A DNA stretch of 64,000 nt from Owenia fusiformis (GCA_903813345.2 CAIIXF020000011.1:28390166-28454165), one strand, 5' to 3'. Positions 35,660 to 47,115 are shown, numbered from the stretch's first letter. Translations and numbers: made by a program. Notes: generated by a model not told the origin, from the letters alone.

Positions 35660-35850
35660 TTATTTGCCCCGCCTACCCAAAACACAAGTTACCATAGTAA
35701 CCATATTTTTGGTCCAATAAAAGGAAAGTAAGAAAAACTTGGTACACTAATTGCTGAATACATTCAACATATTCTGTGAAAATTTCATTCAAAAAGTCAC
35801 AAAACTCTTGATTTTAGAGGGACATTCTCAGAACTTATTGATCGACCTGG
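35660..35850 (-). repeat. Right TIR of mariner-like element
   Basis: Inverted partner of 33888-34079, carrying GTTACCATAGTAAC at 35688-35701. Identity is high in the outer 55 bp and next to the GGGTAGGCGGGGC inner edge, lower in between. Confidence 0.9.
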
Positions 35851-36129
35851 TACATGTAAGTGCTAGAGCAACATAGTAATCTCAGGAATAGATCTGCTGT
35901 ACATATATATTTTTATATTTGTATTCCAGTTTGCAATAAGAAAACATGATGTCTCAGGAGTACTTAGTATGTATAGAGTTTTAGTGTATGTTGTACACTA
36001 CTAGTCTAGTCTACTACTAGTTATATTGTATTTAAAAATCTTAGTCAAAAAAGTAGCATTTATTCTTTAAAATGTGTTGAGATAGTGGAAAAATAATAGA
36101 GCAATTTATTTTCCACCTTACATTCTAGA

Positions 36130-37400
36130 TTTTTTGATTTATTTATTTTTATTAAGATAAATTTATTTCAGTACAAGATATAACATTATACATCCCTTCA
36201 ATCGCCCAATGGCATTATAGAAGGGTACAGTAAGATTATACAAATACAATATGAATTAAAGGTCAAGGGTTTAATACTGCACTTGAGGTTGACCATGGGG
36301 TGGACATATCTCTGTGGACAAAATTATTTAAAGTACTGTGAAAGAGGGGAAATAGCTCATAGGTTTATTTCAATGAATTCAGCAATTAGGGTTTGGAGTT
36401 TTGAATTTAAATCAAGGGAAAATTTTTCAGAACCATGTTTCATTAAGTAAAGCAGATCATTCTGAGTTGAGTGTTCGTCTGAAGAACCAGTTGCATCTAT
36501 GATATCAGTTTTTAATTTGGTTATACTTTCTTTGATGAGAGGACATTGAAAGAAAAAGTGTTTTTCTGTCTGAGGAGCTCCACAATTACAATTTGGATTA
36601 TCAATATATGTGAAATTATGTGCATAAAGTTGGGCTTTGAAAAGAAGATCGGCTCTAAATCTGTTAATTAGAATTTCATGAGATCTTTTCAGATTGAGTT
36701 TGGAAGTGCTCATAAAACTTTCTTGATTTTTAAACAAGATCTTTTGGTGTTTTTTAAAGGATTGAAAAGTTTCCATATTACGTAATCTTTTAGGTAATTG
36801 TGACCAGTTTGATATTGAAGATGATACTGATGAATTTAAGAACCTCTCTGAGCACCTGGTGGGTAAAATAAAGTCAAATCTATAGCGCAACTTTCGTGTT
36901 CCAGGATTTTTGAACTTCTCAAAGATTTCATCTAGCAAGGGTGGATTTGGCCCATTAACTACCTTGAACATGAAGTTATTGATTTGCATTCTTCTTCTTG
37001 TTGTTTCTAAGGAAGGCCATTGAAGAAGATTTAAAACCTTATCAGTATTACTGCCATGAAGACAACCAGAGCACACAAGAGCAGCCTGATAGTAGATTTT
37101 ATCAAGTCTATTGACAAGATTTTTTGACGCATTATTAAAAAGAGCAGTTCCATAGTCAAAATGAGGTCTTATAAAGGAATTAAAAAGCGTTTTAAGATCT
37201 CTAGAGTATAACTTAGTTTTAAGATTTTTCAAGGGATTTAACATTTTTCTAACTTTATTGTATATTTCCTCAATGTGATTTTGATTCATTAGATTTTGAT
37301 CAAAAGTATATCCAAGGTGTTTATGTACATTTGTTCTTTCAATTTCAGAGTGATTTTTTGATTAAGATCTGAGAGAGGTGCTTCGTTCATATTTGACTGA
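36130..37400 (-). pseudogene. 5'-truncated LINE: ORF2 C-terminus and 3' tail
   Basis: The clean open frame is 37289-36357 (310 codons). It contains the post-RT thumb (LFNSFIRPHFDYGTALF), then RRRMQINNFMFKVV, RADLLFKAQLYAHNFTYID and the zinc-knuckle-like CNCG...KHFFFQCP. Farther upstream (to about 37400) another frame shows HKHLGYTFDQ, the motif that follows the RT core, so the frame shifts near 37290. Below the stop is a ~230-bp 3' UTR ending in AATAAA and A-rich 'aataaataaatcaaaaaa'. It belongs to the same broad clade as the copy at 38735. The RT core and endonuclease are absent. Confidence 0.82.
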
Positions 37401-38112
37401 CTAGTCATTACATTGTACTGTAAGTAAACCATATCATTAGTCCATTAGAATCTAGTTCTAAAAAGCTGTTCATTGTTTACATTAAGTAGAATAATTGTGA
37501 AATCAAATGAAAAGATTGTGAAACCAAAGATTATCAACTAGAATGGTTGTGAAACACCCTACAAAAAGCTGGATATGGGCATGGAGAATGGAGTTGAATC
37601 TGTACGGAAAAATTTCAATGTGGGGGGGGAATTTTACAAAAAGCTGGCTACGGACATGATTTGTGGCAGAGTTGTGTATTGGGAAGAGTCTACTGAAATA
37701 TTAGATTGATGCAATGAATAATAAATAAAAACGAAGAGTACTTCATTTGAAACAAAACAGATGAGAGAAATTGACAAATAGCCACTATAACACTAACAGA
37801 TAATTTTACACAAACTGCACGAGGGATTGACACATACAAAGGCTGGAAAGGTACACTAAATATGGTATGACAGACAATGTCCTTCATGACTCACAGCCAT
37901 ACCCAATAGATGGAGCACAAAAGCACTAGGTTGTCACTTGATCAAAACATTTCACTGCCTTTATTATAATCCAATGCAAGAAAATTACCACTTCTTATTC
38001 ATCACTAATTTCAACACATTTTCTCATATATGTATATAATATCACAACATGGCTTCCAAATGTGATTCTATGCGACTAAATAAAGAACAACGGCAACGCC
38101 AAAGCGTAGCGA
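37401..38112. other. Non-coding spacer
   Basis: No exon or repeat recognised. Confidence 0.4.
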
Positions 38113-38734
38113 ATCCCATCGAACAGAAATGGCTGGCATTTTTACAAACGAAGCGCAAATATCATAAAACAACACACCAGAAAGGCCACCATTTTCAAAA
38201 TGGTTGCTCACTAGCCAAGTTGTCATCAGAAGAAATAACATGCTTTTAAGTAGCCACCTCTAAAATTTTTTGAAAAATCGCACACGTAAAAATGGTGGCC
38301 ATTTTTCAAAATGGCCGACTACTCCCCAAAGTTTTATTAGACAATGTGCCATGCTTAAAGTATTCACATATCAAATATGAACAAAATCGCTCCACTTCTT
38401 TTCGAGTTATAGTAAAATACGTTAAAATGGTGGACATTTTTCAAAATTGTTTTCAAAATGGCCGCCTTCTACCAAAAGTGTCATAGGACAGTGTGCCATG
38501 CTTATAGTATTCACATACCAAATATGAACAAAATCGCTCCACTACTTTTCGAGTTATAGTAAAATACATTAAAATGGTGGCCATTTTTCAAAATTGTTTT
38601 CAAAATGGCCGCCTTCTACCAAAAGTGTCATAGGATAGTGTGCCATGCTTATAGTATTCACATACCAAATATGAACAAAATCGCTCCACTACTTTTCGAA
38701 TTATAGTAAAATACGTTAAAATGGCGGCCATTTT

Positions 38735-39393
38735 CTAATAGATCTTGCATATCAAAAACACTGACTGAATGGAATAAGCTTTCACCTGAAATAAGAAATT
38801 TACCTACCCTTAGTATATTCAAATCCAGACTTAAAATAGATCTATTCAATGACGATGTTACAAATTCATCAGATCTCTCCGTTTCAAGAAAACAAGAAAT
38901 AATTTTCAATAGAGTGCGCTGTGATCTCATTTTTAAGGCTCACCTTTACGCTCACAATTTCACTAATATAAACTCCCCCATTTGCCAGTGTGGAATGGAT
39001 GGTGAAACAACCAATCACGTAATTTTTCACTGTAATCTAAGATCAACATTTTGGACAGAATTTGAAAATGAATTAAAAAATATGAACATAGAATATTCTA
39101 CTAAATATAGATCACAACGAGACAAACTCTCCCTTATCCTCAATGGCGATAAAAGGCTACCTAAAGCTGTAAACTTAAATATCCTCAAATGTAGTGCCAT
39201 CTTTTTTGAACGATGTAAAAATGTCTAGGTCACCCCCACCACTGTAACCCTCCACAAATACAACCCCTATTTTAATAATTGATTGAATACTGTTAATTGA
39301 TTTTCATCATATAACGTGGCTGATAATGCTGATGCCCAGCCACAAGCACATGTGCACTTGTTTACTGTATTCTTTGTATAAATATATAAATAA

Positions 39394-39430
<37 letters not shown>
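38735..39430 (+). mobile_element. 5'-truncated LINE insertion with poly(A) and target duplication
   Basis: The frame is open from 38737 to the stop at 39226-39228: LTEWNKLSPEIRNLPTLS, RVRCDLIFKAHLYAHNFTNI, then CQCGMDGETTNHVIFHC, the zinc-knuckle-like end of LINE ORF2. A short 3' UTR and about 35 A residues follow (to 39430). Before and after it stands AAAATGGCGGCCATTTT (38718-38734; 39428-39444), a likely target-site duplication. That motif belongs to the host array and could partly recur by chance. The uninterrupted frame and long A tract suggest a recent insertion. Confidence 0.85.
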
Positions 39431-39435
<5 letters not shown>

Positions 39436-39850
39436 GGCCATTTTTCAAAATGGCCACCTTCTACCAAAAGTGTCTTTAGACAGTGTGCAATGCTTATAGT
39501 ATTCACACACCAAATATGAACAAAATCGCTCCACTATTTTTTGAGTTACAGCAAAAATCGTAAAATGACGAGTAAAGGCCGCCATTTTTCAAGATGGCTG
39601 CCATGTGCTTTTTAATATCTACATTTGTAGCATTATTAATGTCCTTTATACTTTTTTTACATTTAAAACATATTGCTATTACAGTTTTACATATTGCACC
39701 TAAATTACTGTAAAATCGTCACTAAAATGGCCGCCATTTTGAAATGAGCGGCCATTTTGAAAATCGGCTTTCGAGCAGAACTTCTACCCACATAGGGTAT
39801 ATGTGTACGAAATATGAACAAAATCGGGCCAACGGTATTTGCGTTATTGC

Positions 39851-39913
39851 CCGGACGGACGGACAGACGGACGGACGTACGTACGGACGTACGTACGGAC
39901 GGACGGACGGAGG
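39851..39913. repeat. GGAC / GTAC microsatellite
   Basis: Tetramers GGAC, AGAC and GTAC in a row, at the right end of the TIR element. Confidence 0.93.
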
Positions 39914-40080
39914 CGTTCCCTATATCCCTCCGAACTTCGTTCGATGGGATAATGATCTAAAATAAGAGCTGGGGAGTTGTAAAACTGAATCTACCAGGAA
40001 TAAAAAGAACTAATCAAAAGTGTAAAATAATTCCCAAAGTTTTGCTGCAAAATAAATTTTGCTCAATGTTATCTCACTGA

Positions 40081-40620
40081 CTTTCAAAGACTTTAGAGAC
40101 TGACGTTTGGGATTTCAAGGAATACTTTTAAAGAAAAAAGGCTGACCTTTCTATAAGGATGGGTTCAGGTGCCAAAAATAATTGAACCATGGATATGTAT
40201 CATTTTGGAAATTGGAAGCAAGAAATATTTTTTGGAGGCCATTTTTTACAGTCATGACAGAAAATAGATTCTCTAAATGAAAACTGGATTTATATCATTA
40301 ATCCTGATTTTGGCCTAGAATATCTACCTAAATATGTATTAAAATATTATTAGCATGATTATTGACTATTTTTTTTTTATTAATCTTTTGCAGTATTTTG
40401 ACTGTTTTCTAAAATTCATTAGGTAACTTAAAAATTACACACAATTTTTAACTTATCCCAGTAGCCTAATGGATATAGGCGCTAGGTTGCTAAAACAGCT
40501 TTTGGTGGTTGGAATTCCGGCCATGCCCAAGATTTTTTTTCTTTTTTATTTATCTCTGTGCCACAATATTTTATTTAAATCTCTTTTTATTCAACATAAT
40601 CATATCTATTTATTTGGGGG
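40081..40620 (+). repeat. Dispersed repeat with internal tRNA-like module, copy 1
   Basis: Aligns, diverged but colinear, with 45945-46082 plus 47116-47510. Shared landmarks are 'gatttcaag', 'cctttcta.aaggatg.gttcaggtgccaaaa', 'tatcatttt', 'aaatgaaaactg', a tRNA-like stretch, a T-rich run and 'ccacaatattt'. Copy 1 is uninterrupted and serves as the empty site for the mariner derivative in copy 2. Confidence 0.65.
40455..40530 (+). pseudogene. Degenerate tRNA-like sequence
   Basis: TAGCCTAATGGATATAGGCG resembles an A box with D-arm, and GGTTGGAATTCC resembles a decayed B box (consensus GGTTCGAATCC). Stem pairing in the anticodon and acceptor arms is poor, so this is not a functional tRNA. It lies in the same position of the repeat as the tRNA-like sequence at 47368. 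Confidence 0.45.
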
Positions 40621-41329
40621 GTTTTAGATTATAGATACATCGTTTGTGTGTTACTTTAAGCTTGTTCTAAACAATATTTAAGGAATAAAGACCAAGATTT
40701 TGTGATTTATGGCCTAATACAAGAACAAAATTTTTATTCTGCTCATTGTTAAAAGACCAAAATCGCGTAGCAATTGAGGTCTTTGGTCATATATTTGACA
40801 TAAATCATAAAATTGAGGTCTTTGTTACGATTCTAATATGATAAACTGACAAGAAACGAAACACAACTTTTTGCATTTATGAATCTTAGCAGTCATACAC
40901 ACTCTAATAAAAACCAGTTAATCAATTGTTCTAGCTATTGTGATGTCACATATCATATTAGAATTCTGTATAAAACTTACATCACTCGAGTTGCTATTCA
41001 AAATGCTGTTCTATAAAGATTTAGCTATGTCATTGCGTTTTTAACAAGTTTTAAACTTTAGTCAAGGTCCACTGTTTCAGTGAAAATTTCAGTGTAAATG
41101 CTTACAACAATGATTGAGTTTACGAAAACAAAAACACTTTGAGTTGAAAGAACATGTACAGAAAAACCACAAACATTCCACAAAGCACCAAAACACAAGG
41201 GATCCCCTGTTAAAGCAAAGGACTTAGAAAAGAGATGGTGAACTAATACCATTTACTTTGAAAGTGACCCACGGCCTGTTGAACTCCGAAATCACCCTTG
41301 TTACCCCGCCTACTTAAGGAATTTTTGTG

Positions 41330-41990
41330 TAGACTTTGCTCACAAGGATTATGATTATTATGAACTTTCATATGAAGACAAGTTCTTATTAGAAGACTCT
41401 AAAAAAATCAGAAATTTCACCTGAGGAAATCAGAGGTATTGAGGAAGTCACACTCGGACAGGGAACAAGAAAAGAATGAAAGCAAGAATGTTGTAAAAGA
41501 ATTACAGCATCCAATTTCAAGAAAGTTGCTTGTGCGACAGACAAAGCTGACAAAAATAAACTTGCAAGAAATCTAGTTGTGCATAAAACTTTCAAGAGTA
41601 AGTTTACCAATCATGGTATCAAATAGGAAAAAGCTGTAAAAGACCCATTTCTCGGAAAAAACTGAACTAAAGACATCAGACTGCAGTATATTTGTAATGC
41701 AAGAAACTCCATATTGTAGCACCACGCCAGATGGAGTATTGGATAATGATGATTTGCAAAAAGTGGAATGTCTCTTCACTGCAAAGGGAAAAATTATTAT
41801 ATGAAAGATGCAGATTACCATTGAATTTTCAGCCATATCATCAGATTCATCAAATCTTAAACTCTGCAAAGTCTCAACCTTTCCCATCCACATTTACAAA
41901 TTCTCAAAGGAATCACTCAAGTTCAACATTAGGTTATAGCTGTCTCAGGCTGATGCACATGATGACTTATCAGGTGTAACTACATGTACA
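41330..41990 (+). pseudogene. YqaJ-type viral-recombinase nuclease domain relic
   Basis: Pieces in changing frames read YYELSYEDKFLLEDSKK, ISPEEIRGIEEVTLGQGTRK, then (after a stop) RITASNFKKVACATDKADKN, then YCSTTPDGVLDND and VECLFTAKGK. The order 'Q...S..W...R..RITAS.F..V' ... 'G.SPDG...D' ... 'E.KCPF' is that of the YqaJ-like exonuclease domain found in phages and in many multicopy invertebrate genes. Here TGG is lost in the first block and the 'EVKC' nuclease motif is altered. Several stops and shifts make it a pseudogene, probably of a mobile or expanded family. Confidence 0.55.
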
Positions 41991-41999
41991 TTTATTTGA

Positions 42000-44069
42000 T
42001 TCCCTCGAGCAACCAGTTGAATGATCTACATTCATTTACATACTTATTATTTACAACATTTCAAAATGAACTAGTGAATTCAGATTAGCTAGTTTATTAT
42101 GTGGATATTTCTGTATCAATTCTGAAAATCAGATTAAATATGACTTTGGTGAAGATGCTTTTAAATGTATAAATATTCAGTTGACTGGTAGTGATCAAGA
42201 GAACTCAAACTAAAGGAAAGAAGAGAATGAAAGCTGAAACCCCACCAAGAAAGAAGACAATTATTATTTAAAGGGACAATCATTGAAAGAGACCTCATGT
42301 GTATTGCTTTTGAGGTTTTACATCTTACCTTTTTCCGACATCAAATTAATAGTTCTCAAATGATTTTACTCCAGAGCATTTGGTAATAAATGTTATACCT
42401 TCAAATCAAATAGTAATTTAAATAAATTACAAATAACGGGATTAGTAATATGAATGTTAGCAATTATATTAGGCAAGAATAATGATCTTAATATTAATTA
42501 AGATGAAGGAGAGAGTTCTAGAGTATATTTACAGGAAGCCGTGTTCAACATAAATGTCCTTTTTTATCAAAATGTAAAATTGGAGACACATTAGTATTTA
42601 AATACATAAACTAATGTAAGAGAATAACCTGTATAATAATATGCATATAAATGTAGAATAAGATCAATTTATATATTAAAAATATTATTTAGGTATTAAA
42701 TCATTTCATTGTCTAGGCATCCTAACACAACACAGATCATATCCTATTAATGATATTTCAAAGCAATTCCTGATTCTCAAAAGTGTCACTTAAATAAATA
42801 TACGTAGTATAAATATTTATGCGTTTGTTGGTTATGGAGTTAATGATAATAAATTCAAAATATGAATACTAACACAATTTCAGAGTAATTTACGACAATG
42901 ATGACGTCATTGATTATCCAAAGTGAGATCATGAATCTAAAACGAGGCTCATTGTCTTATTTCAAACAAAGTTTGAACTGAAACTAGGAATTGAATCTAG
43001 GAAAAGAACGATCTTAGAAACCGAATTAGGAATAGAATTCGAAAGAGATTACTATAAAGATCTCAGAATCGTACCTACATAGATAAATAACACAGTTATT
43101 TGCAGATTACACTAGCACAATAGTGTGCAAATAAGTAAGTTTTATATCAACATTTATGATCATAAACTGATAAAGCTCAACTGCAAAACAACAATAATAG
43201 CAACAATAATGAAGTTGTAATCTAGCCTAGACTTAATTATTTAAAAGAAATTAAAGTTTAAATTAGGTAATATTATTAGTTTTAAATGATAGACTAAATT
43301 AATTTGAGATCATGGCTATTGAAACTATTTTGATAATTAAGGTAGTTCTGCAAGTTTGGAATTTTGAAAAATAGACAAAAGAAATTTGAAAATTCAGATG
43401 TTTTAAATTAAATTATTCTCAAAATAATATATGATGACATAGCATAAAGAACTTTTACATTGCCTCATGTTCTATTGTTTCAGTTATTTCATTGTCTAGA
43501 ATTATGCTTATGATTGTATTATATATTAATTTGGGGATACCAGTTAAAATCTAATACAAGTTTAAATCTAATATTCATAGTTATTATTTCTATACAGATA
43601 TACAATTGAGTAATTTTTGTTTGTATGTATTACTTTAACTCCATGTATTCAGGATTTAATTTTGATATTTTTAATGAATCATTTTATTGACTCAACTGTG
43701 AACATGTTGCCATGTTGGAAGTTAGTTTTAGTTAGATGTTTTGATTGTACCAAGCAACACTTAAAAATCTTATTATGCCCTATTTTGAATATGTACTAGT
43801 TAGTCTTAATGTTCATCAATAGATCGGCTGATTATCATATACCTACTATTCAAACAACGTATTCTTTATACTGTATACACCCACATGGGTGTCATGTAAA
43901 ACCTTGTAAATAATACTATACATAAGAAAATAAAGCTGAATTGAATTGGATGTGAATAAATATCTTATTGAATCATCTTAAATCTATAGTTTAATCCATC
44001 AACTGCACTATTATATTTGGCAATAAGGGTATATATATTTTTAACAACATTTAGGCCTAGTAGAAATTT
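42000..44069. other. Non-coding stretch; possible LINE 3' UTR at its end
   Basis: No exon found. From about 43820 to 43947 the sequence ends 'aaaccttgtaaataata ... aataaagctgaattgaattgg', a form typical of LINE 3' ends with a short-repeat tail; no coding part of that element is visible. Confidence 0.35.
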
Positions 44070-44316
44070 TTGACAATCTTGATCATCTCAATCAGCGATG
44101 GAAAATCTCAATTTTAACCCAACCTACCAAGGATTTATACCATTCCAAATCACGGGGAAATCACTATGTGGATTATCAAGTGAATGGGAGAAATACATCA
44201 AAAGGTTTAATTCCTCAGCAGTGGATGTAAAAGGGAAGAAGCATCAAAAATCTTTTCTTCTGCATATACCACTGAATCAACATGCCCTTGAATTTGCGCC
44301 AAAGAACCAGACATGA
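44070..44316 (+). pseudogene. Ty3-type gag N-terminal fragment (tentative)
   Basis: The frame 44098-44316 contains FQITGKSLCGLSSEWEKYIK, RFNSSAV, then KHQKSFLLHIPLNQHALEF. Spacing and spelling resemble the start of invertebrate Ty3 gag proteins (W..W...F........K...LLH.AG). It stops at about 72 codons, with no zinc knuckle or pol behind it. Tentative. Confidence 0.35.
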
Positions 44317-44520
44317 ATATAGCGAAAAATAGGTCACCTTGAAAATTTAGGCTTGTGTTGGATTTCAAGCCTATCTAAAAAAGGTTTCAGCCTGGAAAAT
44401 ATTTTTGATAAGTGATTGTATGTGTGTGGTATGCATGATATGAATAAATGTCCTTTGATTGGAATGGGTTTGTGTGTTGAATAGGTATCTTTGTATTTCT
44501 ATTTCTTTTGTAATAACGGC

Positions 44521-45525
44521 TCATAGTGGGATCAGTTAGGACAATAAAACCCTAGAATTGCACTTGCTATATATAAAGCACAATGTTTTGACAGAAGTAT
44601 CATTGATACATATATATTTGATATCTAATGAAGTGGTATTGAAAAGTGGCCCCAGTTGATAATAGCAGCCCTCAAAGATTTTGCACATTTACATTGAGCC
44701 CCATGTTAATTTATCAATCTTCTAAAGACAACCTGCAGAACAGTTCTAATGTAATAAAGCCCATATTCCCAGTATGTTACAATTATATGATTATCTTCAA
44801 AATGAGAAGGGTTAAAATTTTTCTTTTGCCTAGTTCAAAAGATATTGCCGTTTGAATTTTGGAAAATCTCCATTGGCTGCCATTATAAACTACTATAAAT
44901 ATGGCTTTACTAAAGTGTCAATTTCTCAAAAAGTTTACTATGGAATTTTCTAATATTGCAGATTTCTATAGGTAATACATTGAATTTAAAAAAATCAAAC
45001 AGACACATTTCTAAAAATTTCTTATTTTTGAAATACTTAGCCGTTAAGTTGCACACGAAACTACAAAAAACCTATATTGAGCCCAATGTTAATTTAGCGA
45101 TCTTCAAAAGACCTCCTGCAGAACAGTTCTAGAGTAAAAAAGCCAATATTCCTAGTATGTTACAATTATACATTTATCTTCAAAATACAGAGGGTAAAAT
45201 TCTTTCTTTTGCTGCTATTATAAACCACTATCAATATGGCTTTACCAAAGTGTCCTTTTCTCAAAAAGTCCACTTTGGAATTTTCTAATATTGCAGATTT
45301 CTATAATTAATATATTGAATTAAAAAAAATCAAACAGACACATTTCTAAATATTTCTTATTTTTGAAATATTTAGCTGTTAAGTTACGCATAAAACTATA
45401 GAAAACCTGTATTGAGCCCCATGTTAATTCATCAATCTTCAAAAGACCCCCTGCAGAACAGTTCTAGAGTAATAAAGCCCATATTCCTAGTATGCTACAA
45501 TTATATGATTATCTTCAAAATAGAA
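44521..45525 (+). repeat. Left arm of foldback-like element (about 3 units)
   Basis: Unit landmark ATTGAGCCC starts at 44693, 45076 and 45411. Each unit then carries 'aacagttcta', 'cttcaaaat', 'tctcaaaaagt' and 'ttgcagatttctata'. Confidence 0.85.
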
Positions 45526-46082
45526 AATGTCTGCTATTTTCCGCTATTTTTTTTTTTTTATAATCCGACTTCAATTTATTTCGCCTATGGATTTCTTTGA
45601 AGGAGTTCATTCCATAAATAAATAAAATTATAAGATGCAAGATTTTTGCTATTTGTAATGAAATAATCATTGTACATGTTGACAGGGAGTTATTTTGTCT
45701 TTTGAAACAATTAAGTATGAATAAAACAACATTAAGTTTACAAACTTGAAAGACATCAATATATCTATTTTACTTAAAAGGGGATGGTGTGGGCGTCTGA
45801 TATTAAGTCTTAAACATTGTATCGTATATTTATTTTCAAAATATGTGATTTAAATCATTTTCTGAGCATTTACGATGTAATGATAACATGAGTTTAGTTA
45901 TCAGGGACTAATCAAGACTTATTACATTTTAGTAATTCATTGAATTAAAAAATGTATGTAAAGTGTCTTTCTTAGACTTAGAAGGAGAAATTTGAGATTT
46001 CAAGCCATATGTCTCAAGAAAATGCTCTTACCTTTCTAGTAGGATGAGTTCAGGTGCCAAAAACAGCTGATCAAAGGATATA

Positions 46083-47115
46083 CGAAGGGGGTATCATTAA
46101 TTAGTGAGACTTTTTTGAGGCAGTATCTTATATTCATTCAATTGCAATAAGACTTGGTAGGTATATGCCCTTGGGAATAGGGTATTGAATGAACACACTC
46201 ATTAATTTATTTTTATAGATACCTAGCAACAGCGGTTACCATGGCAACGGTTGCTAGGGGTTGGTGGAGCAGCTAAAAAATTACCAGAAACAAGGGCACT
46301 TTTTACTATGTAATTTTTTACAAAATGACAGTTTCTTTTCAAATTTTGTTTACACAGTGCCCCGAGGTGGTTGTTATGACAACACAACCAATTATTATGT
46401 CATCTCTAGTACATGATGTCACACATGGCTGTGACATCAGAGACACGGCCATTTTGCAGTACTTTAGGGTGGAGCAAAATTGGCTAAAATAGGGATGAAT
46501 TCCAAAGAACTCAATGTTAACATAAGATCTGTTATAAAATACAATGCAATCAGAGGTATTCCAGCACTAGACACCTTAAGGGGCCTACATGAGGTGTATG
46601 GACAGGAAAATGTGAAGCGGTCAACTGTTTACAGGTGATGTTCTACATTTAAAGATAATGGAAACCACACTGTTTTTGATGCTCCCAGATGTGGTCGCAA
46701 AGCTGATACCGTAATTCCAGAAAACATCAAACTTATTGAAGATATGATATCTATGGATGGTAGACACACTATTACTGAACTTTGTATTATGTCTGGACTC
46801 AAATATTCCTCAGTTCAAAAGATTCTAACCCAAGAGCTATCTATGACTCGTGTTAGCGCACATGAAATATAGAGAAATTGGAAAATTTGACATAAAATCT
46901 TAAATAAAAGTTTTTTTATATTAATAACTGCTCCGGGTCACTGGTCATGATGTCACATAGAAATCTCTTAAACCACTACATGATAGAGTTAACTAATCAA
47001 ACTACATGAGGATGTAGCATACTACCAAGATGTTATTTGGTGAAAATATCAATGCAATTGAAGCAAATTTGAAAAAGTTATGGTACTTGTCTCACTAATT
47101 AATGATACCCCCTCG
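46083..47115 (+). mobile_element. 1.0-kb mariner-type deletion derivative
   Basis: The ends are CGAAGGGGGTATCATTAATT and the inverse of CGAGGGGGTATCATTAATT, with GTGAGAC continuing the match; the left end has one extra A. TA flanks both sides (46081-46082 and 47116-47117). It keeps only the DNA-binding third of a transposase. GTTACCATGGCAAC at 46235-46248 sits inside a larger hairpin (TAGCAAC..GTTGCTA). Confidence 0.85.
46495..46872 (+). pseudogene. Mariner-type transposase N-terminus (HTH only)
   Basis: 126 codons with one internal TGA at 46636-46638, where a W is expected after VYR. Readable pieces are LHEVYGQENVKRSTVYR, FDAPRCGRKADTV, DMISMDGRHTITELCIMSG and ILTQELSMTRVSAH, the double helix-turn-helix of mariner transposases including the 'D.PR.GR' linker. 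It ends at TAG just where the catalytic domain should begin, so the DDD part is deleted. It belongs to a different lineage from the complete element at 33888, since the TIRs and HTH spelling differ. Confidence 0.75.

Larger units (their letters stand above)
33888..35850 (+). mobile_element. Complete mariner-like element with ~190-bp TIRs
   Basis: The ends CCAGGTCGATCAATAAG and its reverse complement are flanked by TA on both sides (33886-33887 and 35851-35852), the expected target duplication. The TIRs run to about 34079 and from about 35660, similar along the whole length. One transposase gene with a single intron lies between. Everything needed for transposition seems present. Whether it is active cannot be seen here. 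Confidence 0.92.
38113..39950. mobile_element. TIR element with 147-bp 'ATGGCCGCCAT' units and GGAC microsatellite
   Basis: ATCCCATCGAAC at 38113 is inverted as GTTCGATGGGAT ending at 39950. The inside is a tandem array: TATGAACAAAATCGC starts at 38376, 38523 and 38670, 147 bp apart, and again at 39515 and about 39818 beyond an inserted LINE. Each unit carries inverted ATGGCGGCCAT-like motifs. The right end has a GGAC/CGTAC microsatellite and a small hairpin (CGAACTTCGTTCG). Same plan as the element at 7974. Confidence 0.65.

Noticed and set aside
39267-39506. 79-codon minus-strand frame with a poly-phenylalanine run
   Set aside because: It is the reverse complement of the LINE poly(A) tail and flanking array.
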